The position numbers and the translations under genes are program-made. The notes beneath the pieces were generated by a model. The model did not search any database, was not told the origin of the DNA, and saw only the letters and a program-made list of their open reading frames with translations. Below, one piece after another: positions 35,008 to 43,768 of a stretch of 64,000 bases of DNA (the first letter of the stretch is position 1; every line of letters begins with the position of its first letter). Origin of the DNA: Mesorhizobium sp. STM 4661 (GTDB lineage: Bacteria; Pseudomonadota; Alphaproteobacteria; Rhizobiales; Rhizobiaceae); NCBI RefSeq assembly GCF_000359125.1, contig NZ_CAAF010000087.1:1-64000 (forward strand), read 5' to 3'.

Positions 35008-35931
35008 CTAGCGCGCAGCCTTCGGACCCGTTGCACTGGGGCTTTTGTACCGTAGCGTTTCCAGTATCACTGTCATCGCCGGAGACATCTGCCGCCTGCT
35101 TGGATAGTACAAATGGTAGCCGGAAAAGGGTTCACTCCAGTCGTCGAGAAGCAATATTAGCCGTCCCGCAACGACATGATCGCGGACGAGATCTTCGGGA
35201 AGAAACGCGATGCCGTACTCATTTAGGGCTGCGTCGATTATGGCAAATGACGTGTTGAAGGTCAGTTGCCCTTCGACGCGCACCCGTAACTCACGACCGT
35301 CCTTCTCGAATTCCCAGACGGCGAGGCCCCCGGCAGTCGCTTGCCGCTGATTGATACAATCATACCCGACGAGGTCTTGTGGGGTCACCGGAATCGATCG
35401 CTGCGCGAGATACTGCGGTGATGCAACCGCAACCATGCGCCAGTCCGCGCCGATGCGCACGGCAATCATGTCCTTGTCGATGCTTTCGCCAAGCCGCACG
35501 CCGGCATCGTACCTCTCCTCCACGATGTTTCGCATGCCATTGTCGCTATAAAGTTCGACCCGGATATCGGGATAGTTCTTCAAAACCGGACATAATTTTG
35601 GCCAGACGGTAGTCTGAAGCGCATGGTCGGAAAGCGTCAGGCGGACTGTTCCCGAAGGTGTGTCTCGATATGCCGTTAGGCTCGCAAGATCGGCATCAAT
35701 CTCCTCAATGCGTGGCGCAAGCGAGCGGAACAAGCGCTCGCCTGCTTCGGTAGGCGCCACGCTGCGCGTGGTGCGCGCGAGTAACCTCACCCCCAGCCGT
35801 GCCTCCAACTGCTTGATGGTGAGGCTGAGCGTTGATTGCGAAGTACCGAGCTTGGCCGCCGCCTTGGTAAAGCTCTGCTCACGGGCGACCTCCAGGAACC
35901 AGAGCAAGTCCTTCATTTCCTCACGTTGCAA
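35008..35931 (-). CDS. LysR-family regulator divergent from an MFS gene
   Basis: The protein has about 307 residues: HTH (about 5-65, FTKAAAKLGTSQSTLSLTIK, LEARLGVRLLARTTRS) and a standard effector domain. The TTG at 35931 is preferred because AAGGAGG lies 5 bases before it; the frame could extend to a TTG at 35949, but that would place the ribosome site inside the gene. It is a paralogue of the LysR at 33984, with similar end HLYYPSRRQMSPAMTVILET. Divergent from the frameshifted MFS transporter, which it probably regulates. Confidence 0.85.
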   Translation of the reverse strand: MQREEMKDLLWFLEVAREQSFTKAAAKLGTSQSTLSLTIKQLEARLGVRLLARTTRSVAPTEAGERLFRSLAPRIEEIDADLASLTAYRDTPSGTVRLTLSDHALQTTVWPKLCPVLKNYPDIRVELYSDNGMRNIVEERYDAGVRLGESIDKDMIAVRIGADWRMVAVASPQYLAQRSIPVTPQDLVGYDCINQRQATAGGLAVWEFEKDGRELRVRVEGQLTFNTSFAIIDAALNEYGIAFLPEDLVRDHVVAGRLILLLDDWSEPFSGYHLYYPSRRQMSPAMTVILETLRYKSPSATGPKAAR

Positions 35932-36075
35932 GGGCGCCTCCTTCGACAATTCATATCACAGATCGATAACTTCATGCAGATTTCACGGATTGTCCAACGA
36001 GTAGCGCTACATATCTTCCTGTCACGACGGCCGATCGGTGAGGGGCGTCATCCCGCCGAACCAAGGATAGCGGCA

Positions 36076-37267
36076 ATGGACGTGACCTATGACAGTGAAT
36101 TGACGAATTCCCGCTCCGCCTGGAGCGCCGTGATTTCCATGGCGCTTTGTGTTGCGGTGCTGATCGCGTCCGAGTTCATGCCGGTCAGCCTGTTGTCGCC
36201 GATCGCCGCCGATCTAGGGATTACCGCCGGCCAAACGGGCCAGGCGATTTCGATCTCGGGCGCCTTCGCGGTCGTGACCAGCCTCTTCATCGCAGGTCTC
36301 ACCCGCCGTATCGATCGACGCATCGTGGTCCTGGCATTCACGGGGCTGCTTGTCGTCTCCGGCCTCGCCGTCACATTCGCGCCGGACTACGCTTTCCTGA
36401 TGGTCGGCCGGGCGCTGCTCGGGATGGCGATCGGCGGCTTCTGGTCGATGTCCACGGCGATCCGTGATGCGTCTACTGCCGGCCGATCTGGTGCCCAAGG
36501 GCCTTGCCCTGCTGAACGCTGGCAATGCCATCGCAGCAACGATTGCGGCCCCGCTCGGAAGCTTCCTTGGCGCCTATGTCGGCTGGCGGGGAGCCTTCTT
36601 CATGGTCGTCCCACTCGGCCTGCTGGCGCTGGTCTGGCAGTGGATCAGCCTGCCTGCATTGGCGCCGCGGCGCGACCGGGGTACTGCGAATGTCTTTACG
36701 CTGCTTGGACGCCTTCATGTCGCGCTGGGCATGGCCTCCATCCTGTTCTTCTTCATGGGCCAGTTCGCGCTGTTTACCTATCTGCGTCCGTTCCTCGAAC
36801 AGGTTACCCAACTCGACATCGCGGATCTGTCCGCAATACTGCTGGTGATGGGACTGGCCGGCGTCGCTGGAACCTGGTGCATCGGTCACCTGCTGAACAA
36901 GCGGCTCTTCAGTATCCTGATAGTCATTCCGATCATCATGGCGCTCCTGGCAGCTGGCTTGGTCTTATTCGGTGCAGCCCCGATCCTCGTATCCTTGCTG
37001 CTTTCTGCCTGGGGCTTCTTTGGCACCGCTGCACCCGTAGGCTGGGGCACCTGGTTGACCCGCGCCATGCCCGACGATGCCGAGGCTGGAGGCGGCCTGC
37101 AGGTGGCCGTGATCCAGCTTGCAATCACGGCTGGCGCGGCAACCGGCGGCTTCCTTTTCGACGCTGTCGGCTGGTGGAGCACTTTCGCGCTGAGCGCCGG
37201 CCTGCTGTGCGGTTCATCGCTCCTTGCGGTGGCGGCTTGGCGTGTCAACCGCAGCATTCAGCCATGA
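36076..37267 (+). pseudogene. MFS efflux transporter (arabinose-efflux/NepI-like) with a frameshift
   Basis: Residues 1-130 (from ATG 36076, AAGGA upstream) form the first membrane segments and end GRALLGMAIGGFWSMSTA. The protein then continues one frame over as MRLLPADLVPKGLALLNAGN and on to the normal C-terminus at 37267. Between gcg and the second-frame atg (about 36459-36467) seven bases stand where six are expected, so one extra base breaks the gene. Both halves are otherwise well conserved, with 12 membrane segments in total. This is either a recent mutation or a sequencing error. The downstream SDR starts 64 bp later in the same direction. Confidence 0.82.
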
Positions 37268-37331
37268 CGATACATGACCAACTTTCACCGACGGCCCCCC
37301 ACGCCACGTTCCAAATTGTCAGGAAAATATA

Positions 37332-38078
37332 ATGACCGATAACATCGCAGGCAAAGTCATAGTCATCACCGGCGCCTCAAGCGGCATGGGCGCGGCAGCT
37401 GCCCGTCATCTTGCCGCCGAGGGCGCCAGCATCGTCGTTGCGGCACGGCGGGTCGATAGGATCCAAACCCTCGTGGCCGACATCACCAAATCCGGCGGCA
37501 ATGCCGTGGCAGTCGCCACCGACGTAACCCAGCTCGATGACATGCAGCGGCTGGTGGACACCGCCGTACAGACCTTCGGCCGCATCGACGTGCTCATCAA
37601 CAATGCCGGCATAATGCCGCTCTCGCCGCTCGAGCGGTTGAAGGTCGATGAGTGGAACCAGATGATCGACGTTAACCTGCGGGGCGTGCTGCACGGCATC
37701 GCCGCTGCGTTGCCGTACATGAAAGAACAGAAATCCGGCCACATCATCATCACGGCGTCGGTCGCCGCCTACAAGGTGTTCCCGGGTTCAGCGGTATATT
37801 CCGCGACAAAGTTCGCTCTTCGCGGCTTGTCCGAGGGCCTACGGCAGGAAATGAAGCCCTATAACATCCGTAACACGCTGATTTCTCCGGGTGCGGTGAC
37901 GACGGAACTTCTCGACCATATCAGCGAACAGGACGTCCAGTCGGCGAACCAGGATTATGTCGGCAAGGTCGGCATCCCTGCGGAGAGCTATGCCCGCATG
38001 GTCGCTTTCGCCGTGAGCCAGCCCGAGGATGTCGACATCAACGAGATCATCTTCCGGCCAACTGCGCAGGAACTGTAA
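37332..38078 (+). CDS. SDR-family oxidoreductase (clavaldehyde dehydrogenase/YdfG-like)
   Basis: The protein has 248 residues: TGASSGMGAAAARHLA (cofactor, about 13-28), NNAGIMPLSPLERL, the Ser of TASVAAY and YSATKFALRGLSEGLRQE (Tyr about 156). Basic residues after strand 2 (AARRVDR) suggest NADPH preference. It is a classical-type SDR of unknown substrate, in a row with the MFS gene and the exported hydrolase. This arrangement often sits next to LysR regulators responding to aromatic or electrophilic compounds. Confidence 0.85.
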   Translation: MTDNIAGKVIVITGASSGMGAAAARHLAAEGASIVVAARRVDRIQTLVADITKSGGNAVAVATDVTQLDDMQRLVDTAVQTFGRIDVLINNAGIMPLSPLERLKVDEWNQMIDVNLRGVLHGIAAALPYMKEQKSGHIIITASVAAYKVFPGSAVYSATKFALRGLSEGLRQEMKPYNIRNTLISPGAVTTELLDHISEQDVQSANQDYVGKVGIPAESYARMVAFAVSQPEDVDINEIIFRPTAQEL

Positions 38079-38128
38079 CCAGTCGCGCGTCGACGCAATG
38101 AGCCCAATCTCACTTAAGGAACAGACCT

Positions 38129-39229
38129 ATGTCGAAACATTTCACAAGCCAGCAACCTGCGCTCGGTAGCTTCAATCCCAATCGGCGCTCCGTTATCAAA
38201 GCGGCAGGCGCGGCCAGCGCGGCGGTTGCTGTGATAGGCGCTGTGACCGCCGCCTCGGCAACGTCGGTACTTGCCCAATCTACCACTGCCTGGGACAAAA
38301 CCTTCCCCCAGAGCAACCGCGTTGATCACCGGAAGGTGTCGTACGCCAACCGCCTGGGCATCACACTGGTCGCCGACCTGTACACTCCAAAAGATATTGA
38401 TCGTTCGCGCCGTCATCCCGCGCTCGTGGTCGGCCATCCGTTTGGCGGGGTCAAGGAACAGACCTCTGGCCTCTATGCCCAGACGATGGCGGAGCGTGGC
38501 TTTATCACCCTGGCCCATGACGCCTCCTACAATGGCGAGAGCGGCGGTCAGCCGCATTTCATCTCTTCACCCGACGTGTTCATTGAGGACTTCAGTGCGG
38601 GCGTCGATTTCCTGGGCGTCGATCCTCTTGTGGATCGCGACCGCATCGGCGTAATCGGCGTCTGCGCCAGCGGCGGTTTCGCTCTTGCCGCCGCACAGAT
38701 CGATCCGCGCATGAAGGCCGTCGCTACCGTCAGCATGTACGACATGGGCGGCGCCAAATGGGCCTGGGCCGGCGAACCGATGCGCCCCGAGGCACGCCAG
38801 GCCGCGCTTGCCGATATGGCCGAACAGCGTTGGGTGGAATTCGCCGGAGGCGAGAAGCGGTACGGCGAACTGCCTCAGGTTCTTACAGACAAGACCGACG
38901 CGATCACGCGGGAATTCTTCGAATACTACCGGATGCCGCGTGGCGCGCATCCCCGCTCGACGTCGGCGATATCGGTCACCAGCGATCCTTCCTACTTCCA
39001 CTTCCGGCCTTTCGAACGTTTGGATGCGATCTCTCCGCGTCCTGTCCTGCTCGTCGCCGGCGAGAATGCGCATTCGCTTTTCTTCAGCCAGCAGGCCTTG
39101 GCCAAGGCGGCCGAGCCGCGGGAACTCCATATCGTTGCCGGCGCCGGTCACGTCGATCTGTATGACAAGGTAGCGCTTATCCCTTGGGACAAGCTGCAAT
39201 CCTTCTTCGACAAGCACCTCACCGCCTGA
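38129..39229 (+). CDS. Tat-exported alpha/beta hydrolase
   Basis: The protein has 366 residues with a twin-arginine signal (NRRSVIKAAGAASAAVAVIG). The hydrolase domain has HPFGGVKEQTSGLYAQTMAE (oxyanion region), nucleophile elbow GVCASGGFALA (Ser about 191), a probable acid near VAGENAHS and histidine in GAGHVDLYD (about 343). The nucleophile motif GxCxSGG is typical of the YcjY/dienelactone-hydrolase-like group. Probably periplasmic; substrate unknown. 50 bp after the SDR gene. Confidence 0.84.
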   Translation: MSKHFTSQQPALGSFNPNRRSVIKAAGAASAAVAVIGAVTAASATSVLAQSTTAWDKTFPQSNRVDHRKVSYANRLGITLVADLYTPKDIDRSRRHPALVVGHPFGGVKEQTSGLYAQTMAERGFITLAHDASYNGESGGQPHFISSPDVFIEDFSAGVDFLGVDPLVDRDRIGVIGVCASGGFALAAAQIDPRMKAVATVSMYDMGGAKWAWAGEPMRPEARQAALADMAEQRWVEFAGGEKRYGELPQVLTDKTDAITREFFEYYRMPRGAHPRSTSAISVTSDPSYFHFRPFERLDAISPRPVLLVAGENAHSLFFSQQALAKAAEPRELHIVAGAGHVDLYDKVALIPWDKLQSFFDKHLTA

Positions 39230-39235
39230 CGCCAA

Positions 39236-39275
39236 CCGGCCCACGTCCCGGCACGAAGGCCGGGACGTGGGCCGG
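39236..39275 (+). terminator. 17-bp perfect hairpin after the exported hydrolase gene
   Basis: The arms 39236-39252 and 39259-39275 (core ggcccacgtcccggc) pair perfectly around the loop acgaag. Only a weak T-run follows, so it may stabilise the upstream mRNA or act as an attenuator rather than a strict terminator. Confidence 0.6.
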
Positions 39276-39306
39276 CCTTGCAACAATGACACGGACGGGT
39301 ATCGCA

Positions 39307-39714
39307 ATGCGCAACATCATTCTCAGTGCAATCGCCTCAATGCTGTTTACGGGAGCCGCCATGGCACAGGAAAAGATCGTGATCTCATCACCCTGGGGGA
39401 AACTGACTGCCGAGCTGGTCGACAATGAAGCGACAAGAGCCTTGCTTGGAATGCTTCCGGTCACGTTGGACATGAGCGATCATCTTCGGCAGGAGAAGAC
39501 GGGCAATCTGCCTTCCTCGCTGCCGCAGTCCGGACGCCAGCTTGACTTCGACAATGGCACGCTCGGATTATGGGGATCGACTGACTTCGTGATCTATTAT
39601 CGCAAGGGAAGCGTTCCGCGACCGGGGATCATCATTCTTGGCCGCGTTGATGGCGATGCGTCCATTTTCGATCGCCCTGGCCCGATCACCATTGAGATCG
39701 ACCGAGCGAAGTAG
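39307..39714 (+). CDS. Exported cyclophilin-like-fold protein
   Basis: The protein has 135 residues. A signal peptide (MRNIILSAIASMLFTGAAMA) precedes a small beta-rich domain of the cyclophilin-like (DUF3830-related) type: LTAELVDNEATRALLGMLPV, LGLWGSTDFVIYYRKG, ILGRVDGDASIFDRPGPI. No peptidyl-prolyl isomerase residues are evident. Such proteins commonly accompany LysR-SDR-hydrolase clusters in rhizobia. An ATG at 39286 is a possible alternative start; 39307 gives the cleaner signal peptide. Confidence 0.75.
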   Translation: MRNIILSAIASMLFTGAAMAQEKIVISSPWGKLTAELVDNEATRALLGMLPVTLDMSDHLRQEKTGNLPSSLPQSGRQLDFDNGTLGLWGSTDFVIYYRKGSVPRPGIIILGRVDGDASIFDRPGPITIEIDRAK

Positions 39715-39783
39715 GGCGCGGCCTTAACGATCGTCCGGCCCATCACCTCATTCCATCGCACCGAGCGAGAAGACGTAGACACC

Positions 39784-40263
39784 ATGAAAAATAGAATCCT
39801 GCCTGTTGGTTTGGCGTCAGTCTGTGGAGCACTGGCCCTTGTCGCAAGCTACCTGACGTTGCCGCAGGGGACCGGCCCGTCGCCGGCATATGCCGAAGCC
39901 AATGCCGTGACTTTCCCGCCTCTTGAACAGCTTGAGCACTACACAACCGTGCGTCGCGGCATCACGCGCGAACATATGCTGACAAGCTCGGCCGCACTCG
40001 CAGCGCTGAGGGCCGGACAACCGGTCCCCGTGGGGACCCAAATGGTGCTTGTCGATTACCAAAGCGATGTGCTGACCCGGTACCTAATCAGCCAGAAAAT
40101 CGGTGCCGGCGACGACGAGTGGCAATATCAATGGTTCTGGCCGGATCAATCGATCAAGGCCGATGAGAACGTAGCGCAGTGCTACGCCTGCCACCGGTCG
40201 CGCCAAAGTCAACAGTTCATGTTCACCCATGACGGAGCGATTTCCGATGACGATCCGCTTTAG
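39784..40263 (+). CDS. Cytochrome P460 family protein
   Basis: The protein has 159 residues. An N-terminal signal or anchor (about 5-30, cleavage near AYAEA) precedes a P460-like domain with a single C-terminal heme motif CYACH (about 137-141) preceded by ENVAQ. P460 family members are periplasmic c-type cytochromes that oxidise hydroxylamine or act in NO chemistry; many with only this signature are uncharacterised. It is 69 bp after the cyclophilin-like gene and 16 bp before a b-type membrane protein gene, suggesting a redox pair. Confidence 0.82.
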   Translation: MKNRILPVGLASVCGALALVASYLTLPQGTGPSPAYAEANAVTFPPLEQLEHYTTVRRGITREHMLTSSAALAALRAGQPVPVGTQMVLVDYQSDVLTRYLISQKIGAGDDEWQYQWFWPDQSIKADENVAQCYACHRSRQSQQFMFTHDGAISDDDPL

Positions 40264-40279
40264 GGTGACAGGAGGCTCC

Positions 40280-41014
40280 ATGCTGACGACGAGAGTCGCG
40301 CATCGGCTTTTGGTCCCTGTCGCCATGGCGGCTTTGCTGCTCTTGTCGCTTGCCTACTGGTGGCTCGATAACATTCCGCACGAAATCTTCGGCACGGCTA
40401 TGTTTGTTTTGATCGCCTGGCACATCGCCATGAACCGGTTGTGGTTCAGGAATGTCTTTCGGGGTCGCTACGATGGCCGCCGCGTCTTCACGGTGCTGCT
40501 GCATCTGTTCTTGATCGTCAATATGGCGGTTCTTCTGGCGACGAGTATCGTCATCTCGAGATCGGTGCTGGCTTTCCTGCCGCTTCCAAACATCGCGTAC
40601 CTTCGCGAGGTCCATTGGTTCTGCGCCTACTGGGTGATGATCGTCGTCGGCATCCATCTCGGCATTCACTGGATCCGCGTCATGGCACTGCTGCGCTCGA
40701 TGCTGGGTCTGTCACGCGGAAGCCCCCTCAGGGCATGGACGCTTCGCGCGGCGGCGACGGCAAATGCGGGATTCGGCTTGTGGAGCTTTTGGGTGCTCGG
40801 CGTGTGGGGCAAGCTGACCTTCACCTATAGCCTTGAATTCTGGGATTTCACGGCGTCCGTGACGCCGTTCTTCGGGCATTGGGCGGGTGTCCTCGCCCTC
40901 CCAGCCATTCTGACGCACTACGTCATGACTGGATGGGTCTCTGCGGCTTCACATGGTGGTCGCTTGGCTGGACTACGCAATCCGACGCAGCGACCGATCC
41001 AGTCCGTAGGGTGA
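40280..41014 (+). CDS. DUF4405 membrane protein, cytochrome b-like
   Basis: The protein has 244 residues with about five membrane helices. Histidines placed in helices (IPHEIFG, IAWHIAMN, EVHWFCAYW, VGIHLGIHW, FGHWAGV, ILTHYVM) could bind heme b, as expected for DUF4405 proteins. The start is set by AGGAGG 5 bases before the ATG at 40280; an in-frame GTG/ATG further upstream overlaps the P460 gene. It probably passes electrons between the quinone pool and the P460 protein. That pairing is inference from adjacency. Confidence 0.8.
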   Translation: MLTTRVAHRLLVPVAMAALLLLSLAYWWLDNIPHEIFGTAMFVLIAWHIAMNRLWFRNVFRGRYDGRRVFTVLLHLFLIVNMAVLLATSIVISRSVLAFLPLPNIAYLREVHWFCAYWVMIVVGIHLGIHWIRVMALLRSMLGLSRGSPLRAWTLRAAATANAGFGLWSFWVLGVWGKLTFTYSLEFWDFTASVTPFFGHWAGVLALPAILTHYVMTGWVSAASHGGRLAGLRNPTQRPIQSVG

Positions 41015-41183
41015 TCTGCAGAGCCATTGGGCCGCTCAGCCCCCGAATGCTTGCGATTTTGGAGTATGCCGGGAAACCGGATGAGCATCCGCCGAGAGGC
41101 TTTCCTTGCCACATCTTTCGACCGAGACCCTTGAGGGTGGCATGGTGTTGCTGCACTACGCGATGGAAAAGACCTACGATGAC

Positions 41184-41224
41184 CGGCAGGACAGGGGGTG
41201 ATGCGTTCACGCCCTGTCCTGCCG
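41184..41224 (-). terminator. Terminator hairpin between convergent genes
   Basis: A perfect 13-bp stem (cggcaggacaggg at 41184-41196 with ccctgtcctgccg at 41212-41224). Read on the minus strand it is followed by a tctttt stretch about 15 bases on, and it sits 15 bp beyond the stop of the alcohol dehydrogenase gene. Confidence 0.7.
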
Positions 41225-41238
41225 ATTTGCATTCGGCC

Positions 41239-42255
41239 TTACATCCGCAGCAGGGCTTTGATCGCGCGGCGTTCGTCCATCGCCTTGTAGCCCTCGGCCA
41301 CGTCCTCGAGCGGTATTTCGAGATCGAATACTTTGCCCGGATTGATCTTGCGGGTCATCACGAGGTCGAGGAGTTGGGGAAGGTACTTCCGCACCGGTGC
41401 CGGCCCGCCCAAAAGGTTTTTCTGAGCGAAAAACAGGTTCGCGCCATCAAGCTGCACGCCGTGCGGAACACCCACGAACCCGATCGAGCCGCCCGGTCGC
41501 GCGCAATTGATCGCCTGGGACATCGATTCCTGGGTGCCGACACACTCGAGAACTGACTCCGCGCCGATGCCGTTCGTGAGTTCCTTCACCTTCGCCGCGC
41601 CATCGTCGCCGCGCTCGGTGACGATGTCGGTGGCTCCGAATTCAAGCGCCAGCTCTTGGCGGGCCTTGTGGCGGCTCATCGCGATGATGCGTCCCGCGCC
41701 CATCTGTTTGGCGGCGAGCACGCCCATCAGGCCGACGGCGCCGTCACCGACGACGACTGCGGTTGCACCGGACTGCACGCGGGCGGCATCCGCTGCGTAC
41801 CAGCCCGTGCCAAGTACGTCCGAGGTCGCGAGGAGGCTCGGGATCAAATCGTCGGATGGCATCTCGGCGGTTGCCACGAGTGTTCCGTCGGCCAGCGGGA
41901 TGCGGGCGTAAGGGGCCTGGGCTCCGGACATGAATTCGCGGTGCTCGCAGGACGAAGGGAAGCCGAAACGGCAATGCGGGCATGTGTTGTCGGAAATGCA
42001 GAAGGACCCGACGACGAATTGGCCTGGCCGGATGGTCTTCACTTCACTCCCGACTTCAACCACCACGCCGCAGTATTCGTGGCCCATATGGGCAGGGCCA
42101 TTCATCGGTTGGAGTCCGCGATAGGGCCATAGGTCGGAACCGCAAACGCACGAAGCCGAGAGTTTGATAATGGCGTCAGTGGGCTTCTGGATCTTTGGGT
42201 CGTCGACCTCTTCGCAACGGATGTTACCGGGGCCGTGCAGGACTGTTCCAAGCAT
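41239..42255 (-). CDS. Zinc-dependent alcohol dehydrogenase
   Basis: The protein has 338 residues. The catalytic zinc site CVCGSDLWPYRG (Cys about 38) and GHEYCGVVVEVG (His/Glu about 59) are present. The structural zinc loop is incomplete: CISDNTCPHCRFGFPSSC, four cysteines. The nucleotide domain has VVVGDGAVGLMGVLAAKQMG. It is a medium-chain dehydrogenase similar to threonine/butanediol dehydrogenase-like enzymes. It is monocistronic, with a terminator just downstream. Substrate cannot be told from sequence. Confidence 0.87.
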   Translation of the reverse strand: MLGTVLHGPGNIRCEEVDDPKIQKPTDAIIKLSASCVCGSDLWPYRGLQPMNGPAHMGHEYCGVVVEVGSEVKTIRPGQFVVGSFCISDNTCPHCRFGFPSSCEHREFMSGAQAPYARIPLADGTLVATAEMPSDDLIPSLLATSDVLGTGWYAADAARVQSGATAVVVGDGAVGLMGVLAAKQMGAGRIIAMSRHKARQELALEFGATDIVTERGDDGAAKVKELTNGIGAESVLECVGTQESMSQAINCARPGGSIGFVGVPHGVQLDGANLFFAQKNLLGGPAPVRKYLPQLLDLVMTRKINPGKVFDLEIPLEDVAEGYKAMDERRAIKALLRM

Positions 42256-42715
42256 GAGTTGTTTCCTCGGTGTTGCATTGAATGGTCTGGATCAGAATGA
42301 GAGCGATCGCACCGAATGGCGACGGGAGGCTAAGAAGCGAGCGCCGAACCGGGAGAGGTGCCGCGCTGGTCGTGTTAATCATCCGTATTTTACCACGAGG
42401 GTTCGTCAGGCATTATCGCGGCAGATCGATTACACTTATGCATGCTGGACATGAATTGCGTTAGGTTACACTGCCTCAATTAAAAGCGACCCCGTTCCGT
42501 TTTCCAGATAGCGAAGCGCGATGCGGCAGTAGATCGCTTGGCTTTGATGCTTTGAGCACAACGTCGAACCAAGTCCTTGACATAACTCGACGTTATACCC
42601 TTGTCGGCCGTAAGATTGCAGCTCGCCGGGTCGAAAGTTAAACATCAAGACGAGCATACGCGACTGCACCGTCCATGCGATGTCACTCCCTCAACAAAGT
42701 CACATAGAGGTATGC
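42256..42715. other. Intergenic region with one GGGTATAA box
   Basis: No gene is supported here. A short minus frame at 42466-42669 has no motif or ribosome site. The region contains the inverted box at 42582-42600 described separately. Confidence 0.5.
42582..42600 (-). promoter_or_regulatory. GGGTATAA box (inverted copy) before the YciI-like gene
   Basis: Minus strand reads GGGTATAACGTCGAGTTAT, with a perfect ATAA-N7-TTAT dyad (42582-42585 and 42593-42596). It is 116 bp upstream of the YciI-like ATG and 327 bp upstream of the alcohol dehydrogenase start. Same motif as at 48289, 49664, 58791 and 60274. Spacing is typical of LysR-type operators; the binding protein is inferred. Confidence 0.55.
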
Positions 42716-43015
42716 ATGCCCTACGCCATCATGTTCACGGATGACCCCGGAGTTCTGGAGAAGAAAAAGGCGATGCGTCCCATCCACGTCGAGTACGTGA
42801 CCAAGAACGCCGATCGCATCATCGCAAGCGGTGGCTTCTTCCCTGATGATGACGATTTCCCGAACGGCGGTCTTATTCTTCTGGACACCGATCTTCGTCA
42901 AGAAGCAGTCGATTATATCGAGAACGACCCCTTCTTTCAGAACGGCATTTTCAGCAAGTACACGATCACCAGATGGCGCAAGTTCATTTTCGATCACAAG
43001 CGCATCCCCACGTGA
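42716..43015 (+). CDS. YciI-like protein
   Basis: The protein has 99 residues of the YciI/dimeric alpha-beta barrel type: MPYAIMFTDDPGVLEKKKAM, RPIHVEYVTKN, SGGFFPDDD and a C-terminal DPFFQNGIFSKYTITRW. The usual HxxxL and Asp of YCII proteins are recognisable. Such proteins act in degradation of lactones or chlorinated aromatics, or are of unknown role. Start at 42716 with AGAGG upstream. A GGGTATAA box lies in its promoter region, which may tie it to the catabolic regulon downstream. Confidence 0.75.
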   Translation: MPYAIMFTDDPGVLEKKKAMRPIHVEYVTKNADRIIASGGFFPDDDDFPNGGLILLDTDLRQEAVDYIENDPFFQNGIFSKYTITRWRKFIFDHKRIPT

Positions 43016-43768
43016 GGGCTACGCGCCGATTGCGGGAAAAAGCCGCCTGACAATGGCCATGCCGAGGACAACCTGACACTCCAACTGCCCCTCGGCCCGC
43101 CTTGCTAAGTGTTGCTTGGCCCCGTCGTGGGGGCCGAGTCGAGGAAATGGGAGCGTATGCTCGCCATCAACGTGCACGGTCTGCTTTACACGACGCGCGG
43201 AATTGCCTCACCTGTTGAGCGCCGCGGCGGACGCGGCTCGTGGTGTGGCTGATTAACATCAGTTCGATCGCGGGAAGGGTGGCTTGGGCGAATTCAGCGT
43301 CGACAATCAGAGCACCGGCTCTATTTCGGACGGAGCTTCGACGGTCCGCAATCTCCTCAATCCGTCGGACGAGGCACAAAAGCCTGCCACGTTTGGCAGT
43401 GACCGCAACCTCTTCGGCAGATAACAGCCGAAGTCGGCAGTCGATTTACACGCAAAGCGATGGGTCTGGCCCACCGCTTTTGTGTTGTAGACGGAGGCCC
43501 CAACAATGGTCCTTTCCTGCTTTTGCTTTCCCAGTGGGACGGTTCTCACAGGTCTCGCTTAGCTTGACCCGGCAACGCTACGGCGCCCGTATTCCTTCTT
43601 GTGAGACCCGTTTCAGCGGGGGGAAGGTGTCAGGAATGCCTTTAGCAAAAGAGATGCGAGGAGCTCCTCCAGGCTTCCGCACCATTGCTTCGCGCAACAC
43701 GCTAGCTTTGGGCCTCCCAGAAGTAAACTCACGGTTGTGACGTCGCCCTTACGGATCCTGGCGCTTCC
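43016..43768 (+). pseudogene. Gap holding an SDR relic (about 43148-43310)
   Basis: The plus strand near 43154 reads MLAINVHGLLYTTRGIAS, then, one frame over, PHLLSAAADAARGVAD, and again shifted, LINISSIAGRVAWANSA. This is the middle of a short-chain dehydrogenase broken by two frame changes. The rest of the gap up to tctA (43310-43768) shows no gene that I can support. Confidence 0.6.
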
